A DNA stretch of 18,446 bases from NCBI GenBank assembly GCA_035327525.1, contig DAOLDC010000013.1, forward strand, positions 1 through 18,446. Reading direction: 5' to 3'. The position numbers and the translations under genes were made by a program. Every line of letters begins with the position of its first letter. Position 1 is the stretch's first letter. This DNA is from JAKLEX01 sp035327525. Lineage in GTDB: Bacteria > Patescibacteriota > Minisyncoccia > Phycocordibacterales > JAACPR01. The notes beneath the pieces are model-generated. The model worked only from the letters and a program-made list of their open reading frames with translations. It was not told where the DNA came from and searched no databases. Positions 1 through 7,410 of this stretch are shown here, piece after piece.

Positions 1-1044
1 ATTTTTGCTATTGGAATATCATTATTCTTGTTCAGTTTCTCATTAGGAAATATTGCCGAAGTATTCAGTGAAAATTGGTATATCGGTCAATATGGCTTGT
101 TTGGTGCTCCGATATTTGCGGCATTGCTTGCTTATTTGATTGTAAAATTCAAAACATTCAATATCAAACTGATCGCTCCTCAGGTTCTGGTTTTCTCATT
201 AATATTTTTGAATATTGCAATGTTGTTCGTTCGTAGTATTGAAAACATCAGATATGTTTTGATCCCAACTATAATAGTTTCGTCTGTTGTCAGTTGGATT
301 CTAATTAGATCGGTAAAACAGGTTGATAATCAGCGCGAATTGCTAGACCTTGCCAACAAGGAGCAGGAGAACTTGATACATTTCATTTCGCATCAGGTCA
401 AAGGATTTTTTACCAAATCTCGTAATATTTTCGACACATTGAACAGTGAACCAGATTCGATTGACGAAACATTGCGACCGCTGATTGCCGAGGGATTGCG
501 TTCGGATAATGAGGGTATAACTGTTGTTACGAATATTTTGAACGCCGCAAATCTCAAAACTGGCAAGGTCAATTATATTTCCAACAAACTTTATCTCAAC
601 ACTCTTTTGGACAAAATCATAGAAAAAGAAAAACCTCTCGCCGAGAAAAAAGGTCTGCAACTGATTTATAATTCTGATGGAAAATTACTAGAATTCAGTG
701 GTGACGAAATACGATTGCAGGATGCAATTTTGAACATTATTCAAAACGCTATAAATTATACCGAAAAAGGTTCTATAACTGTCACGCTGTCTCGTGACGA
801 TATCGCCAAAAAAATCCGCATTACAATCAATGACACTGGTGTAGGTCTAACTGATTCTGACAAGTCAAAACTGTTCAAATCTGGTAGTCGTGGCGCTGAT
901 TCCTTAAAATACAACGTGAACAGCACAGGTTATGGTCTATTTATCGCAAAACAGGTGATAGAAAAGCACGGAGGCACAATCACTGCCAATTCAGAAGGTC
1001 GCGACATGGGCTCCACATTCGTCATTGAATTGCCGTTAAAATAA
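1..1044 (+). CDS. Membrane sensor histidine kinase (5' end outside window)
   Basis: The frame is open from base 1, so the gene begins upstream; the TTG at 28 is not a credible start. The visible part opens with hydrophobic segments (about 88-150, 175-230 and 247-310), consistent with a multi-spanning 7TM-type sensor module. A HisKA-like dimerisation helix follows with the phospho-acceptor His at codon 391-393 (motif FISHQVK). The C-terminal HATPase domain has an N box (IIQNAINYT, about 736-762), G1 box (DTGVGL, about 832-849) and G2 box (GYGLFIAKQVIEKHGG, about 928-975). By family knowledge it autophosphorylates on His and passes phosphate to a response regulator. No regulator is in the window, so its partner may lie upstream. 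The signal sensed is unknown. The kinase assignment is firm; the N-terminal class is inferred. Confidence 0.9.
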   Translation: MFAIGISLFLFSFSLGNIAEVFSENWYIGQYGLFGAPIFAALLAYLIVKFKTFNIKLIAPQVLVFSLIFLNIAMLFVRSIENIRYVLIPTIIVSSVVSWILIRSVKQVDNQRELLDLANKEQENLIHFISHQVKGFFTKSRNIFDTLNSEPDSIDETLRPLIAEGLRSDNEGITVVTNILNAANLKTGKVNYISNKLYLNTLLDKIIEKEKPLAEKKGLQLIYNSDGKLLEFSGDEIRLQDAILNIIQNAINYTEKGSITVTLSRDDIAKKIRITINDTGVGLTDSDKSKLFKSGSRGADSLKYNVNSTGYGLFIAKQVIEKHGGTITANSEGRDMGSTFVIELPLK

Positions 1045-1048
1045 ATGC

Positions 1049-1054
1049 TATAAT
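1049..1054 (+). promoter_or_regulatory. -10 box (TATAAT), 6 nt before the Gmad2 gene ATG
   Basis: A perfect TATAAT lies directly after the kinase stop and is followed by 6 nt and the ATG at 1061. Transcription normally starts about 7 nt after a -10 box, so the mRNA would begin at or next to the ATG (leaderless). No clear -35 box is visible. Function is inferred from position and from the same arrangement at other genes here. Confidence 0.55.
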
Positions 1055-1060
1055 CTTGTT

Positions 1061-1570
1061 ATGAAAAAAACATTGATTACAATAATAATTTTATTAATTA
1101 TTGCTATTATCGGACTTTTTATTTATCAAAATTCTAACAGCGAGCAGAAATACGAAAAACCACCAGAGCAGAACGATGGGCAAAATAACGGACAGAACGG
1201 CGCCCCACAATATTACGGCAATGAAGAGGAAAAACTTGATCTAATAATTCTAGAATCGCCACGACCAAACACCGCCATAAAAAGCCCAGTTACAATCACC
1301 GGCATGGCTAGGGGATATTGGTTTTTTGAAGCATCATTTCCAATTACCATAGTCGATTGGGACGGATTAATAATTGGTGAAGGATATGCTACCGCTGATG
1401 GTGAATGGATGACGACGGACTTTGTGCCATTTTCGGCAACAGTTGATTTTGATAAATCGCAAATCCGCGGGCAATATTCGATGAACGGCAGTCTGATTTT
1501 GCAAAAAGACAATCCTTCTGGATTGCCAGAACATGATGATGCGCTGGAAGTTCCAATTGTTTTCCAGTAA
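1061..1570 (+). CDS. Membrane-anchored Gmad2 immunoglobulin-like domain protein
   Basis: 169 residues. The N-terminal hydrophobic helix (about residues 4-22) acts as a signal anchor; there is no lipobox Cys. An Asn/Gln/Gly-rich linker (about 26-55) leads to a Gmad2 domain filling the rest. Diagnostic features are SPVTITGMARGYWFFEASFP, the GEW-M-T-x-FVPFSA stretch and LILQKDNPSGLPEHDD near the end, all hallmarks of Gmad2 (the immunoglobulin-like domain first described in bacterial spore germination proteins). In organisms without spores this domain is found in exported proteins of unknown role. The protein is expected to sit outside the membrane facing the envelope. It lies 16 nt after the kinase gene but has its own TATAAT box. 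The domain call is confident; no cellular role can be given. Confidence 0.85.
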   Translation: MKKTLITIIILLIIAIIGLFIYQNSNSEQKYEKPPEQNDGQNNGQNGAPQYYGNEEEKLDLIILESPRPNTAIKSPVTITGMARGYWFFEASFPITIVDWDGLIIGEGYATADGEWMTTDFVPFSATVDFDKSQIRGQYSMNGSLILQKDNPSGLPEHDDALEVPIVFQ

Positions 1571-1588
1571 AGTTTTTTTCGGCAAATG

Positions 1589-1658
1589 TTTTTTGCAGTT
1601 TCCGATAATTTCCGCCAGCTTCCGCCAGTTTCAATTTATTTCCAATAATTTTCAAATA
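1589..1658 (+). repeat. Imperfect 10-bp tandem repeat, 6-7 units
   Basis: Starting at 1599 the sequence falls into six consecutive units of exactly 10 bp: TTTCCGATAA, TTTCCGCCAG, CTTCCGCCAG, TTTCAATTTA, TTTCCAATAA, TTTTCAAATA. The ten bases before (TTTTTTGCAG) can count as a weaker seventh unit. The array fills most of the spacer before the glycosyltransferase and ends 4 nt before its ATG. A 10-bp period is close to one helical turn, so the T-runs face the same side of the DNA. Confidence 0.7.
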
Positions 1659-1662
1659 AAAA

Positions 1663-2394
1663 ATGAAAAAAAACCTAATCTCAATAATTACACCGACACA
1701 CAATCGATCTGATTTTCTTCGTCAAAACATCATCAGTCTCCAAAAGCAAAAAGAAGATGGCTTCGAACACGAACACATAATTGTCGATAATGATTCCACT
1801 GACAACACTGCCGAAATGGTTGCCGAAATGGCAAAAGAGGATCCACGAATAATTTACATCAAAAACAATCGCAACATCGGTCCTGGCGATGCGCTGAACA
1901 TCGGCTTTGCCCGTTCAAATGGTGATTTGATAGTTCCAGCTGACGACGACGACCTTTTTCCGCTATCTAGTTTGCAATTTCGCTTTAATTTTATGACAAA
2001 AAACCCCGACATTGATTGGTCGTACGGACACAGCATTTTTATAGATGAAAACAACAAATTATGGAAAGATTTATTGGAATACAGAACTACTCGAGATGAA
2101 AAATCAACACTTCTGGAAACATTGCTTGTCAGATGTTTTGTCTCAGGTGGAACAGTTACAATTCGCCGAAATTGTATAGAAAAAGTCTCTGGCTGGACAG
2201 TCGAGCGACCTCTGCAGGATTATGATATGTGGCTACGCTTGGCAAACGCTGATTGTAAATTGGGTCACATAGATTCTTATTTGTACTATTATCGAATTCA
2301 TCAGGGTCAAATTACAAATTTTCACAAAAAAGAAAATACTTATATAAAAGAAGCAGAATATTATAGGAACTTTTATAAAAATTCCAAAAAATAA
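1663..2394 (+). CDS. Family 2 glycosyltransferase (GT-A fold)
   Basis: 243 residues, probably cytoplasmic or membrane-peripheral, with no transmembrane helix. The N-terminus ISIITPTHNR is the classic GT2 nucleotide-sugar binding strand. The acidic DxD-type metal site is in VPADDDDLF (about residues 91-99), preceded by VDNDSTDNT and NIGPGDALNIGF. A late PLQDYDMWLRL segment matches the acceptor-side acidic region of GT2 enzymes. It would transfer a sugar from a nucleotide donor to an envelope glycan or lipid carrier; donor and acceptor cannot be read from the sequence. It is followed 23 nt later by an EamA-type transporter with its own -10 box. There is no Shine-Dalgarno site; the leader is the A-rich end of the 10-bp repeat. 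Confidence 0.9.
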   Translation: MKKNLISIITPTHNRSDFLRQNIISLQKQKEDGFEHEHIIVDNDSTDNTAEMVAEMAKEDPRIIYIKNNRNIGPGDALNIGFARSNGDLIVPADDDDLFPLSSLQFRFNFMTKNPDIDWSYGHSIFIDENNKLWKDLLEYRTTRDEKSTLLETLLVRCFVSGGTVTIRRNCIEKVSGWTVERPLQDYDMWLRLANADCKLGHIDSYLYYYRIHQGQITNFHKKENTYIKEAEYYRNFYKNSKK

Positions 2395-2405
2395 TTTTTT
2401 TGTGA

Positions 2406-2411
2406 TATAAT
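2406..2411 (+). promoter_or_regulatory. -10 box (TATAAT), 6 nt before the EamA transporter ATG
   Basis: A perfect TATAAT is followed by TTTTGT and then the ATG at 2418, predicting a leaderless transcript. It lies just downstream of the glycosyltransferase stop. Confidence 0.55.
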
Positions 2412-2417
2412 TTTTGT

Positions 2418-3380
2418 ATGCCTACATGGTTATGGGTCATTTTGGTAGCTCAATTCTTGCTAGCTGTTGCGGCGATTATTGACAAATATATTGTTACTTC
2501 AAAAAAGGTTTCGAAACCTTTTGTTTATGCTTTTTATGTTACGATTTTGTCTTTTTTGCCACTTGCGTTATTTCTTCTCAGCCCATTCAAATTGCGAATT
2601 GGTCAATACGCATTGCCGATTATTGATAATATCGGTCGGCCGGATTTCAGTTTGTTAGCAATGGCAATCGTTTCGGCGTTTGCCGGTTTTTATGCACTTT
2701 TTTCTTTGTATTCTGCTTTGCAAAAAGCCGATGCGTCTGATGTTGTTCCAGTTGTCGGAGCAGTTAGTGCCGTTGGAACATTTTTCTTGAGTTTTCTGGT
2801 GTTGGGTGACGGATTGTCTAGTAATTTTTTGATCGGTTTTCTACTATTAGTGATTGGAACCGCTTTTATTTCTCATTTCAGATTCAATCGCGAAGTTACA
2901 ATGCTGACGCTCAATTCTGGTTTACTCTTTTCGATCAAAGCTACAATGGTCAAGGCGATGTTTGTTTACTCCGAAAGAGATTTTCTTGTATCGCAAGCTT
3001 TTGACCACGCATTTTTTTGGTCTAGAATTGGAATTCTGATTGTGCTTATAATTATTTTGTTTGTTCCGAAATATTACGAAAAAATCACTTCAAATACCAA
3101 AACAACAAAAAAGACAGCCGGATTCTGGGTTATTGGAAATTCAATATTGGGAGGAATTGCGGCATTTATGATTTTGAAAGCGATTCAAATCGGAAATGTG
3201 GCATTGGTTGAAGCACTGGGTGGCTTGAAGTTTTTGTTTTTGACAGTGTTCTCAATTCTATTCGGTCGCGTTACTGTTGATAGTTTGGGTGAAAACAACA
3301 AGACGACCGATCTGTGGCAAAAATCTATTTCAGTCATTCTGATTGTAGCTGGATTTTTCTTCCTATTTTTGAAATCATAG
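2418..3380 (+). CDS. EamA/DMT superfamily transporter
   Basis: 320 residues and strongly hydrophobic throughout, with about ten predicted membrane helices in two halves, as in drug/metabolite transporters of the EamA type (usual length about 280-320). The first half ends with the conserved region LYSALQKADASDVVPVVGAV, where small-residue helices line the path. The second half repeats the pattern (ILKAIQIGNVALVEALGGLK). This internal duplication is typical of EamA. The substrate cannot be predicted; family members move amino acids, nucleotide derivatives, lipid-linked sugars and other metabolites. Its position between a glycosyltransferase and a glycoside hydrolase makes an envelope-glycan role possible, but this is inference. 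The stop is TAG. Confidence 0.85.
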   Translation: MPTWLWVILVAQFLLAVAAIIDKYIVTSKKVSKPFVYAFYVTILSFLPLALFLLSPFKLRIGQYALPIIDNIGRPDFSLLAMAIVSAFAGFYALFSLYSALQKADASDVVPVVGAVSAVGTFFLSFLVLGDGLSSNFLIGFLLLVIGTAFISHFRFNREVTMLTLNSGLLFSIKATMVKAMFVYSERDFLVSQAFDHAFFWSRIGILIVLIIILFVPKYYEKITSNTKTTKKTAGFWVIGNSILGGIAAFMILKAIQIGNVALVEALGGLKFLFLTVFSILFGRVTVDSLGENNKTTDLWQKSISVILIVAGFFFLFLKS

Positions 3381-3382
3381 AT

Positions 3383-3388
3383 TATAAT
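3383..3388 (+). promoter_or_regulatory. -10 box (TATAAT), 8 nt before the glycoside hydrolase ATG
   Basis: A perfect TATAAT lies 2 nt after the transporter stop and 8 nt before the ATG at 3397, again predicting a leaderless mRNA. Confidence 0.5.
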
Positions 3389-3396
3389 TATATTTA

Positions 3397-4446
3397 ATGC
3401 ATCACACTTCAAAAACAGACAAAATAAGTAAGATAAGCAAATTCGGCAAAATAAAAAATCTTTTGCTGAATAAATTTTTTATTATTCTTGTTCTGATTTT
3501 TATAATCGTACTGGTTTTGGCGAATTGGCCATCAGAGCCATCTGAATACGATTATGGAGTTACTTTTAGTTCAAAATACGTCAGAGAATTAGGACTTGAT
3601 CCGGTCGAAACTTTTGATGCAATAGTTGATGAAATGAGCATCAAAAAAATCCGACTCGTAGCCTATTGGGATGAAATAGAAAGAGAAAAAGATATTTACG
3701 ATTTTTCTGATTTGGATTGGCAGATTAGTAGAGCAGAGGAAAAAGATGTCGAAGTAATTCTGGCACTTGGTCGTAGAGTTCCTAGGTGGCCGGAATGTCA
3801 TTTTCCAGAATGGATTTATGGAAAATCATGGCAAAATCAGCAAGATGAATTGATGGATTACATCAGAACCTTGGTCAATCGATACAAGAATTCTTCCGCA
3901 ATAAAATATTGGCAGGTAGAAAATGAGCCTTTTTTGACAGCATATGTTCCAGAGATTTGTGGTAGCGAATTAGACAAAACCTTTTTGGGCGCAGAAATAT
4001 TTTTGGTCAGATTATTGGACCCGAGTCGAAAAATAATTACCACCGATAGTGGAAATCTGGGACTATGGCTGGGTGCGTACAAAAGAGGCGATATTTTCGG
4101 ATCAACATTTTATATTTATTTGACCAATGACAAAGTTGGCGAAATAAAATCTCGAGTAAATCATAATTTTTATAAATTCAAAAAAATCGTAGCCCAGACA
4201 TTGTATGGCAAAAAACCAGTTTATTTGATCGAGGTTTCTCTGGAGCCGTGGCTTGTAGAGCCCATTATTGTGACACCAATAGATGTGCAGTTAAGATTTA
4301 TGAATATTGATAGAATTGATGAAATTTTGGAAAAATCAGCAAAGACAAATTTTGACGAAATTTATCTCTGGGGAATTGAGTGGTGGTATTATCTAAAAGT
4401 GAATGGTCATCCAGAAATTTGGGATTATTTGAAGAATAAATTATAA
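3397..4446 (+). CDS. Membrane-anchored glycoside hydrolase, clan GH-A TIM barrel
   Basis: 349 residues. A basic N-terminus precedes one transmembrane helix (about 24-42); the rest is predicted to be outside the membrane. The extracellular part looks like a cellulase/beta-galactosidase-type (beta/alpha)8 barrel. The acid/base Glu is E177 in WQVENEP, and the likely nucleophile is E279 in VYLIEV, at the places expected for barrel strands 4 and 7. Other family-like stretches are ALGRRVPRWPECHFPEW and WQNQQDELMDYI. The exact GH family and the sugar cut are not recognisable. It could trim its own glycans or act on polymers of a host or neighbour; both are inference. It ends in the A/T-only hairpin that follows. 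Fold and catalytic pair are fairly sure; specificity is open. Confidence 0.8.
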   Translation: MHHTSKTDKISKISKFGKIKNLLLNKFFIILVLIFIIVLVLANWPSEPSEYDYGVTFSSKYVRELGLDPVETFDAIVDEMSIKKIRLVAYWDEIEREKDIYDFSDLDWQISRAEEKDVEVILALGRRVPRWPECHFPEWIYGKSWQNQQDELMDYIRTLVNRYKNSSAIKYWQVENEPFLTAYVPEICGSELDKTFLGAEIFLVRLLDPSRKIITTDSGNLGLWLGAYKRGDIFGSTFYIYLTNDKVGEIKSRVNHNFYKFKKIVAQTLYGKKPVYLIEVSLEPWLVEPIIVTPIDVQLRFMNIDRIDEILEKSAKTNFDEIYLWGIEWWYYLKVNGHPEIWDYLKNKL

Positions 4447-4452
4447 AAAATT

Positions 4453-4480
4453 ATATTTTATTTTAAAATATTTTTTATTT
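4453..4480 (+). terminator. A/T-only hairpin with T-run (putative terminator)
   Basis: ATATTTTA (4453-4460), loop TTT, then the perfect complement TAAAATAT (4464-4471), followed by TTTTTATTT. It lies 6 nt after the glycoside hydrolase stop. The geometry is that of an intrinsic terminator, but the stem has no G or C, so it would be weak. Confidence 0.45.
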
Positions 4481-4498
4481 AATTTTATCTGATTTTGT

Positions 4499-4504
4499 CA
4501 TACT
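4499..4504 (+). promoter_or_regulatory. Possible -10 box (CATACT), 7 nt before the murC ATG
   Basis: CATACT differs from TATAAT at two positions and lies 7 nt before the ATG at 4512, the same spacing as the perfect boxes elsewhere in the window. It follows a putative terminator, so a new promoter is expected here. The match is weak. Confidence 0.3.
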
Positions 4505-4511
4505 TGTCTGT

Positions 4512-5885
4512 ATGAAAAAAATATTTTTTATTGGAATCGGTGGAAAGGGTTTGAATGGAATTGCAAAAATTTGTTTAGAAAAAGGATTTGTAGTTGCAGG
4601 TGTCGACAAGGATACAAAGCCGGAGACAATCGCATTGGCTGATATGGGGGCGAGAATTTTTTGTGAACACAGGGAGTCGAATGTGACGCCAGATTTTGAT
4701 TTGGTTGTTTATTCATCAATTATTCGTTCCGATTGTCCAGAAATTCTCTCCGCAAAAAAATTCGGTATTAGAATTACAAAAAGGGCCGAATTTTTGTCTC
4801 AACTTACAGAGAATGATTTTCGAATATCTATATGTGGCAGTCACGGCAAGAGTACAACTACGGCGCTAGTTGGATTGGGAATGATCAATTCCAACATTGA
4901 TGCGACTATTTTTGGCGGAGCACCAACCAGAGAAATCAATGGCTACAATCACCTTGGAAAAAGCAATTATTCTGTTATTGAGGCATGCGAATATGATCGC
5001 TCTTTTTATCATTTGGTTGGTGATATATCTATTGTAACTTCGATAGAAAAGGGTCATCTGGAATATTATCGTGATGAGCAGGATATGTTCAGTTCATTTA
5101 GACATTTTATTGATTCACATGACGAAAAATCAACAATCATCGCAAATGGGGATGACGCCAATGTTCGCAGATTGACTGCCAATATCCGCGCCAGAGTAAT
5201 TTATTTTGGCTTTGATCATCGGAATGATTATGTAATAACTGATGTCTTGAAGAGCTCAAGCGGGTCGAGTTTCTCTGTATTTCATAAATCAAAAAATATT
5301 TTGAATCAATTGAACATCAAAATTCCCGGAACATACAATATTCTCAATTTTACCGCTAGCGCTGTATTGCTCAAATGTTTGGGCGTCTCTATGAACGGCG
5401 TAATAGAGACGGCGCGACACTTCAGCGGTGTCGGACGACGATTCGAGATTACTTATACAAAGAACGGTCCAATATTTATTGATGATTTTGCTCACCACCC
5501 AACTCAGGTCAAAAATCTTTTTGACGGAATTAGACAATTTTTTCCAGAAAACAAAACCTGCGCAGTATTTCAACCCCGTCAATATAATTTGATGAAAAAT
5601 TTTATTACAGAATATGGTCAGGCATTCCAAAAAGCCGACGAGATTATTTTGACAGATATTCTACCAAATCTTGGCGACACAGAGGAGGATATCAAAAGCA
5701 TTAATGCATCTGATATTGCAAAATCCATCAGTCTTCACTCCAGAAAACCGGTTAGGATAATAAATAGTTTTCCAGAAATAGTTTCCTATCTAAAACAAAA
5801 ATATTCCGCCGAATCCGTGATAACCACAATTGGATCAGGAAACATTTATCAGATCCGCGATCAGTTCATAAGCTCAATTGGATAA
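4512..5885 (+). CDS. murC: UDP-N-acetylmuramate--L-alanine ligase (MurC family)
   Basis: 457 residues, a normal MurC length. The Rossmann-like N-terminal domain begins FFIGIGGKGLNGIA. The ATP P-loop is GSHGKSTTT (109-117). The central domain has EACEYDRSF (from 157) and TSIEKGHLEYY (from 176), corresponding to the EADESD.SF and TNIE.DH.D.Y signatures. The key Glu (E157) and His (H182) are kept at the usual 25-residue spacing, but Asp159 is replaced by Cys and the Asp before the His by Gly. The C-terminal domain has DDFAHHPTQVK and FQPRQYN (usually FQPHRY). The enzyme adds L-Ala to UDP-MurNAc in the cytoplasm, the first peptide step of peptidoglycan synthesis. The next gene is MurD, the following step. 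An Mpl (tripeptide ligase) role was considered, but the sequence fits MurC better. Confidence 0.85.
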   Translation: MKKIFFIGIGGKGLNGIAKICLEKGFVVAGVDKDTKPETIALADMGARIFCEHRESNVTPDFDLVVYSSIIRSDCPEILSAKKFGIRITKRAEFLSQLTENDFRISICGSHGKSTTTALVGLGMINSNIDATIFGGAPTREINGYNHLGKSNYSVIEACEYDRSFYHLVGDISIVTSIEKGHLEYYRDEQDMFSSFRHFIDSHDEKSTIIANGDDANVRRLTANIRARVIYFGFDHRNDYVITDVLKSSSGSSFSVFHKSKNILNQLNIKIPGTYNILNFTASAVLLKCLGVSMNGVIETARHFSGVGRRFEITYTKNGPIFIDDFAHHPTQVKNLFDGIRQFFPENKTCAVFQPRQYNLMKNFITEYGQAFQKADEIILTDILPNLGDTEEDIKSINASDIAKSISLHSRKPVRIINSFPEIVSYLKQKYSAESVITTIGSGNIYQIRDQFISSIG

Positions 5886-5901
5886 CATATTTTGAATAGT
5901 A

Positions 5902-5907
5902 TATAAT
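5902..5907 (+). promoter_or_regulatory. -10 box (TATAAT), 7 nt before the murD ATG
   Basis: A perfect TATAAT whose last two bases are part of an ATG at 5906. An mRNA started from this box could not contain that ATG, so the ATG at 5915, 7 nt after the box, is the better start. The spacing matches the other boxes in the window. Confidence 0.55.
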
Positions 5908-5914
5908 GTTTCAA

Positions 5915-7396
5915 ATGGCAAAAAAATCAGAAAAAACTATCTCAAAAAAGAAATTGTCAAACAATGTTGCTGTAATTGGATTTGGTGTAACAGGCAAATC
6001 AGTTGCAAAATTTCTGACTTCACGAGGACATATTGTAACTGTTTTCGAAAGTGGTAAAAAAGACAAATTCAACCCAGCTGATTTGGCAAAATATTCTACT
6101 GTCGAATTTTATTTTGAAACAACCGACTTTGATCCAAAACAATTTGATTATATTGTGACTAGTCCAGGAGTATCTTTGGAATCACCAGTTATAGTCAGGG
6201 CACAAAAAATGAGAATACCAGTTTACAATGATTTAACATTATTTATCGATGAGTGGCGCAAAAAAGGTGGAAAAATTATTGGTGTAACTGGCTCAAACGG
6301 CAAGACCACAACAGTTTCGTTATTGTATGAAATCATAAAGCAGTTAACGCCCGCTATTTTGGGAGGGAATATTGGTAATTCACCACTTGATTTATTAGAC
6401 ATCGAATATCCTAGAGGTGTTATCGCAGTTTTGGAAATTTCTAGCAATCAACTTGATTTGTTCGGACCAGCTGATTATTTGGATATTTGCGTTGTAACAA
6501 ACCTTAGCTCAAATCATTTGGATAGATATCATGGTAGTATGGACGAATATGCTTTTGCAAAGCTGAAAGGTATAGACAAAAACAAGACAAAAACCATAAT
6601 TTGCCTTGATGATATTGGAACTCAGAAACATATTTTGCCACAACTCAAATGCAAAAATATTTATGCCGTATCATTTGAACAACCCGTTGATCAGGCAATT
6701 TTTTCTGGAATATATACAGACGAATCTGGAAATTTGATTTTTGCAGATGTTTCTAATAATGGTAGCGGTCATGCCAAAGATTTTCCGGCGACAGAAAACA
6801 CCCTTACCAACAACTTCGAGTCCGAAATCGTATTTGATAAAACAGATAAGAGGCGACTGATTGGGCTTCATAATTTATATAATATTGCATTTGTTTTATT
6901 AACAATTATTCTTGCTGAAAAAGAAATAACAAAAAAAACCACAGACGCAATCAGGAATTTTGTTGGATTAGAACATCGAATAGAAAAAGTTTTAGAAAAA
7001 AAGGGTGTACTTTTTGTAAATGATTCAAAATCAACCAGTCCAGATTCAATACGAGTTGCATTAGAAGCCGTCGGTAAAGAAAACAATGTTCTACTAATTG
7101 TTGGAGGTGATGACAAAGACATGTCGTTTGATTTTTTGGCTCCAATTGTGGCTGAGAAGGTCAAAAAAATGATAATAACCCCTGGCAATATTCAAGACAA
7201 ATTGACAAGATTGGCAAAAAAATCAGAAGTAGAGTTTTTTTGTGTTGATGATCTTGGTGGTGCGGTAAAGCTTTCACACAAAAATGCTTCACCGGGCGAT
7301 GTTGTTTTACTTTCTCCTGGATCCTACAGCAAAAATATTTTCAAAAATTACGAAGACCGTGGAAATCAATTCAAAAAAATAGTGATGGAATTATAA
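5915..7396 (+). CDS. murD: UDP-N-acetylmuramoyl-L-alanine--D-glutamate ligase (MurD)
   Basis: 493 residues from the ATG at 5915; the in-frame ATG at 5906 lies inside the -10 box. The N-terminal Rossmann domain binds the UDP part (VAVIGFGVTGKSVAKFL). The P-loop is VTGSNGKTTT (124-133), followed by GGNIGNSP, which is diagnostic for MurD. The central motifs are EISSNQLD (174-181) and LSSNHLDRY, where the His is kept but the preceding Asp is Asn. The C-terminal domain has GLEHRIEKV, NDSKSTSPDS, VGGDDKDM and LLSPGSYSKNIFKNYEDRG, all close to MurD consensus. It adds D-Glu to UDP-MurNAc-L-Ala in the cytoplasm. It is slightly longer than the usual ~450 because of a basic N-terminal extension and a loop near 265-305. 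It follows murC by 29 nt. Confidence 0.9.
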   Translation: MAKKSEKTISKKKLSNNVAVIGFGVTGKSVAKFLTSRGHIVTVFESGKKDKFNPADLAKYSTVEFYFETTDFDPKQFDYIVTSPGVSLESPVIVRAQKMRIPVYNDLTLFIDEWRKKGGKIIGVTGSNGKTTTVSLLYEIIKQLTPAILGGNIGNSPLDLLDIEYPRGVIAVLEISSNQLDLFGPADYLDICVVTNLSSNHLDRYHGSMDEYAFAKLKGIDKNKTKTIICLDDIGTQKHILPQLKCKNIYAVSFEQPVDQAIFSGIYTDESGNLIFADVSNNGSGHAKDFPATENTLTNNFESEIVFDKTDKRRLIGLHNLYNIAFVLLTIILAEKEITKKTTDAIRNFVGLEHRIEKVLEKKGVLFVNDSKSTSPDSIRVALEAVGKENNVLLIVGGDDKDMSFDFLAPIVAEKVKKMIITPGNIQDKLTRLAKKSEVEFFCVDDLGGAVKLSHKNASPGDVVLLSPGSYSKNIFKNYEDRGNQFKKIVMEL

Positions 7397-7410
7397 AAAT
7401 AAATTACAAA

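Noticed and set aside
343..660. Antisense frame inside the histidine kinase gene
   Set aside because: It is a shadow frame rich in Phe with no domain and no separate promoter or spacing.
1581..1596. GCAAA...TTTGC hairpin after the Gmad2 gene as a terminator
   Set aside because: Only 5 bp of stem and no T-run after it; the T-run lies before it.
4512..5885. Mpl (murein tripeptide ligase) instead of MurC
   Set aside because: The SF..L spacing, the E...H spacing of 25 and the HHPTQVK/FQP region fit MurC, and MurD follows directly.
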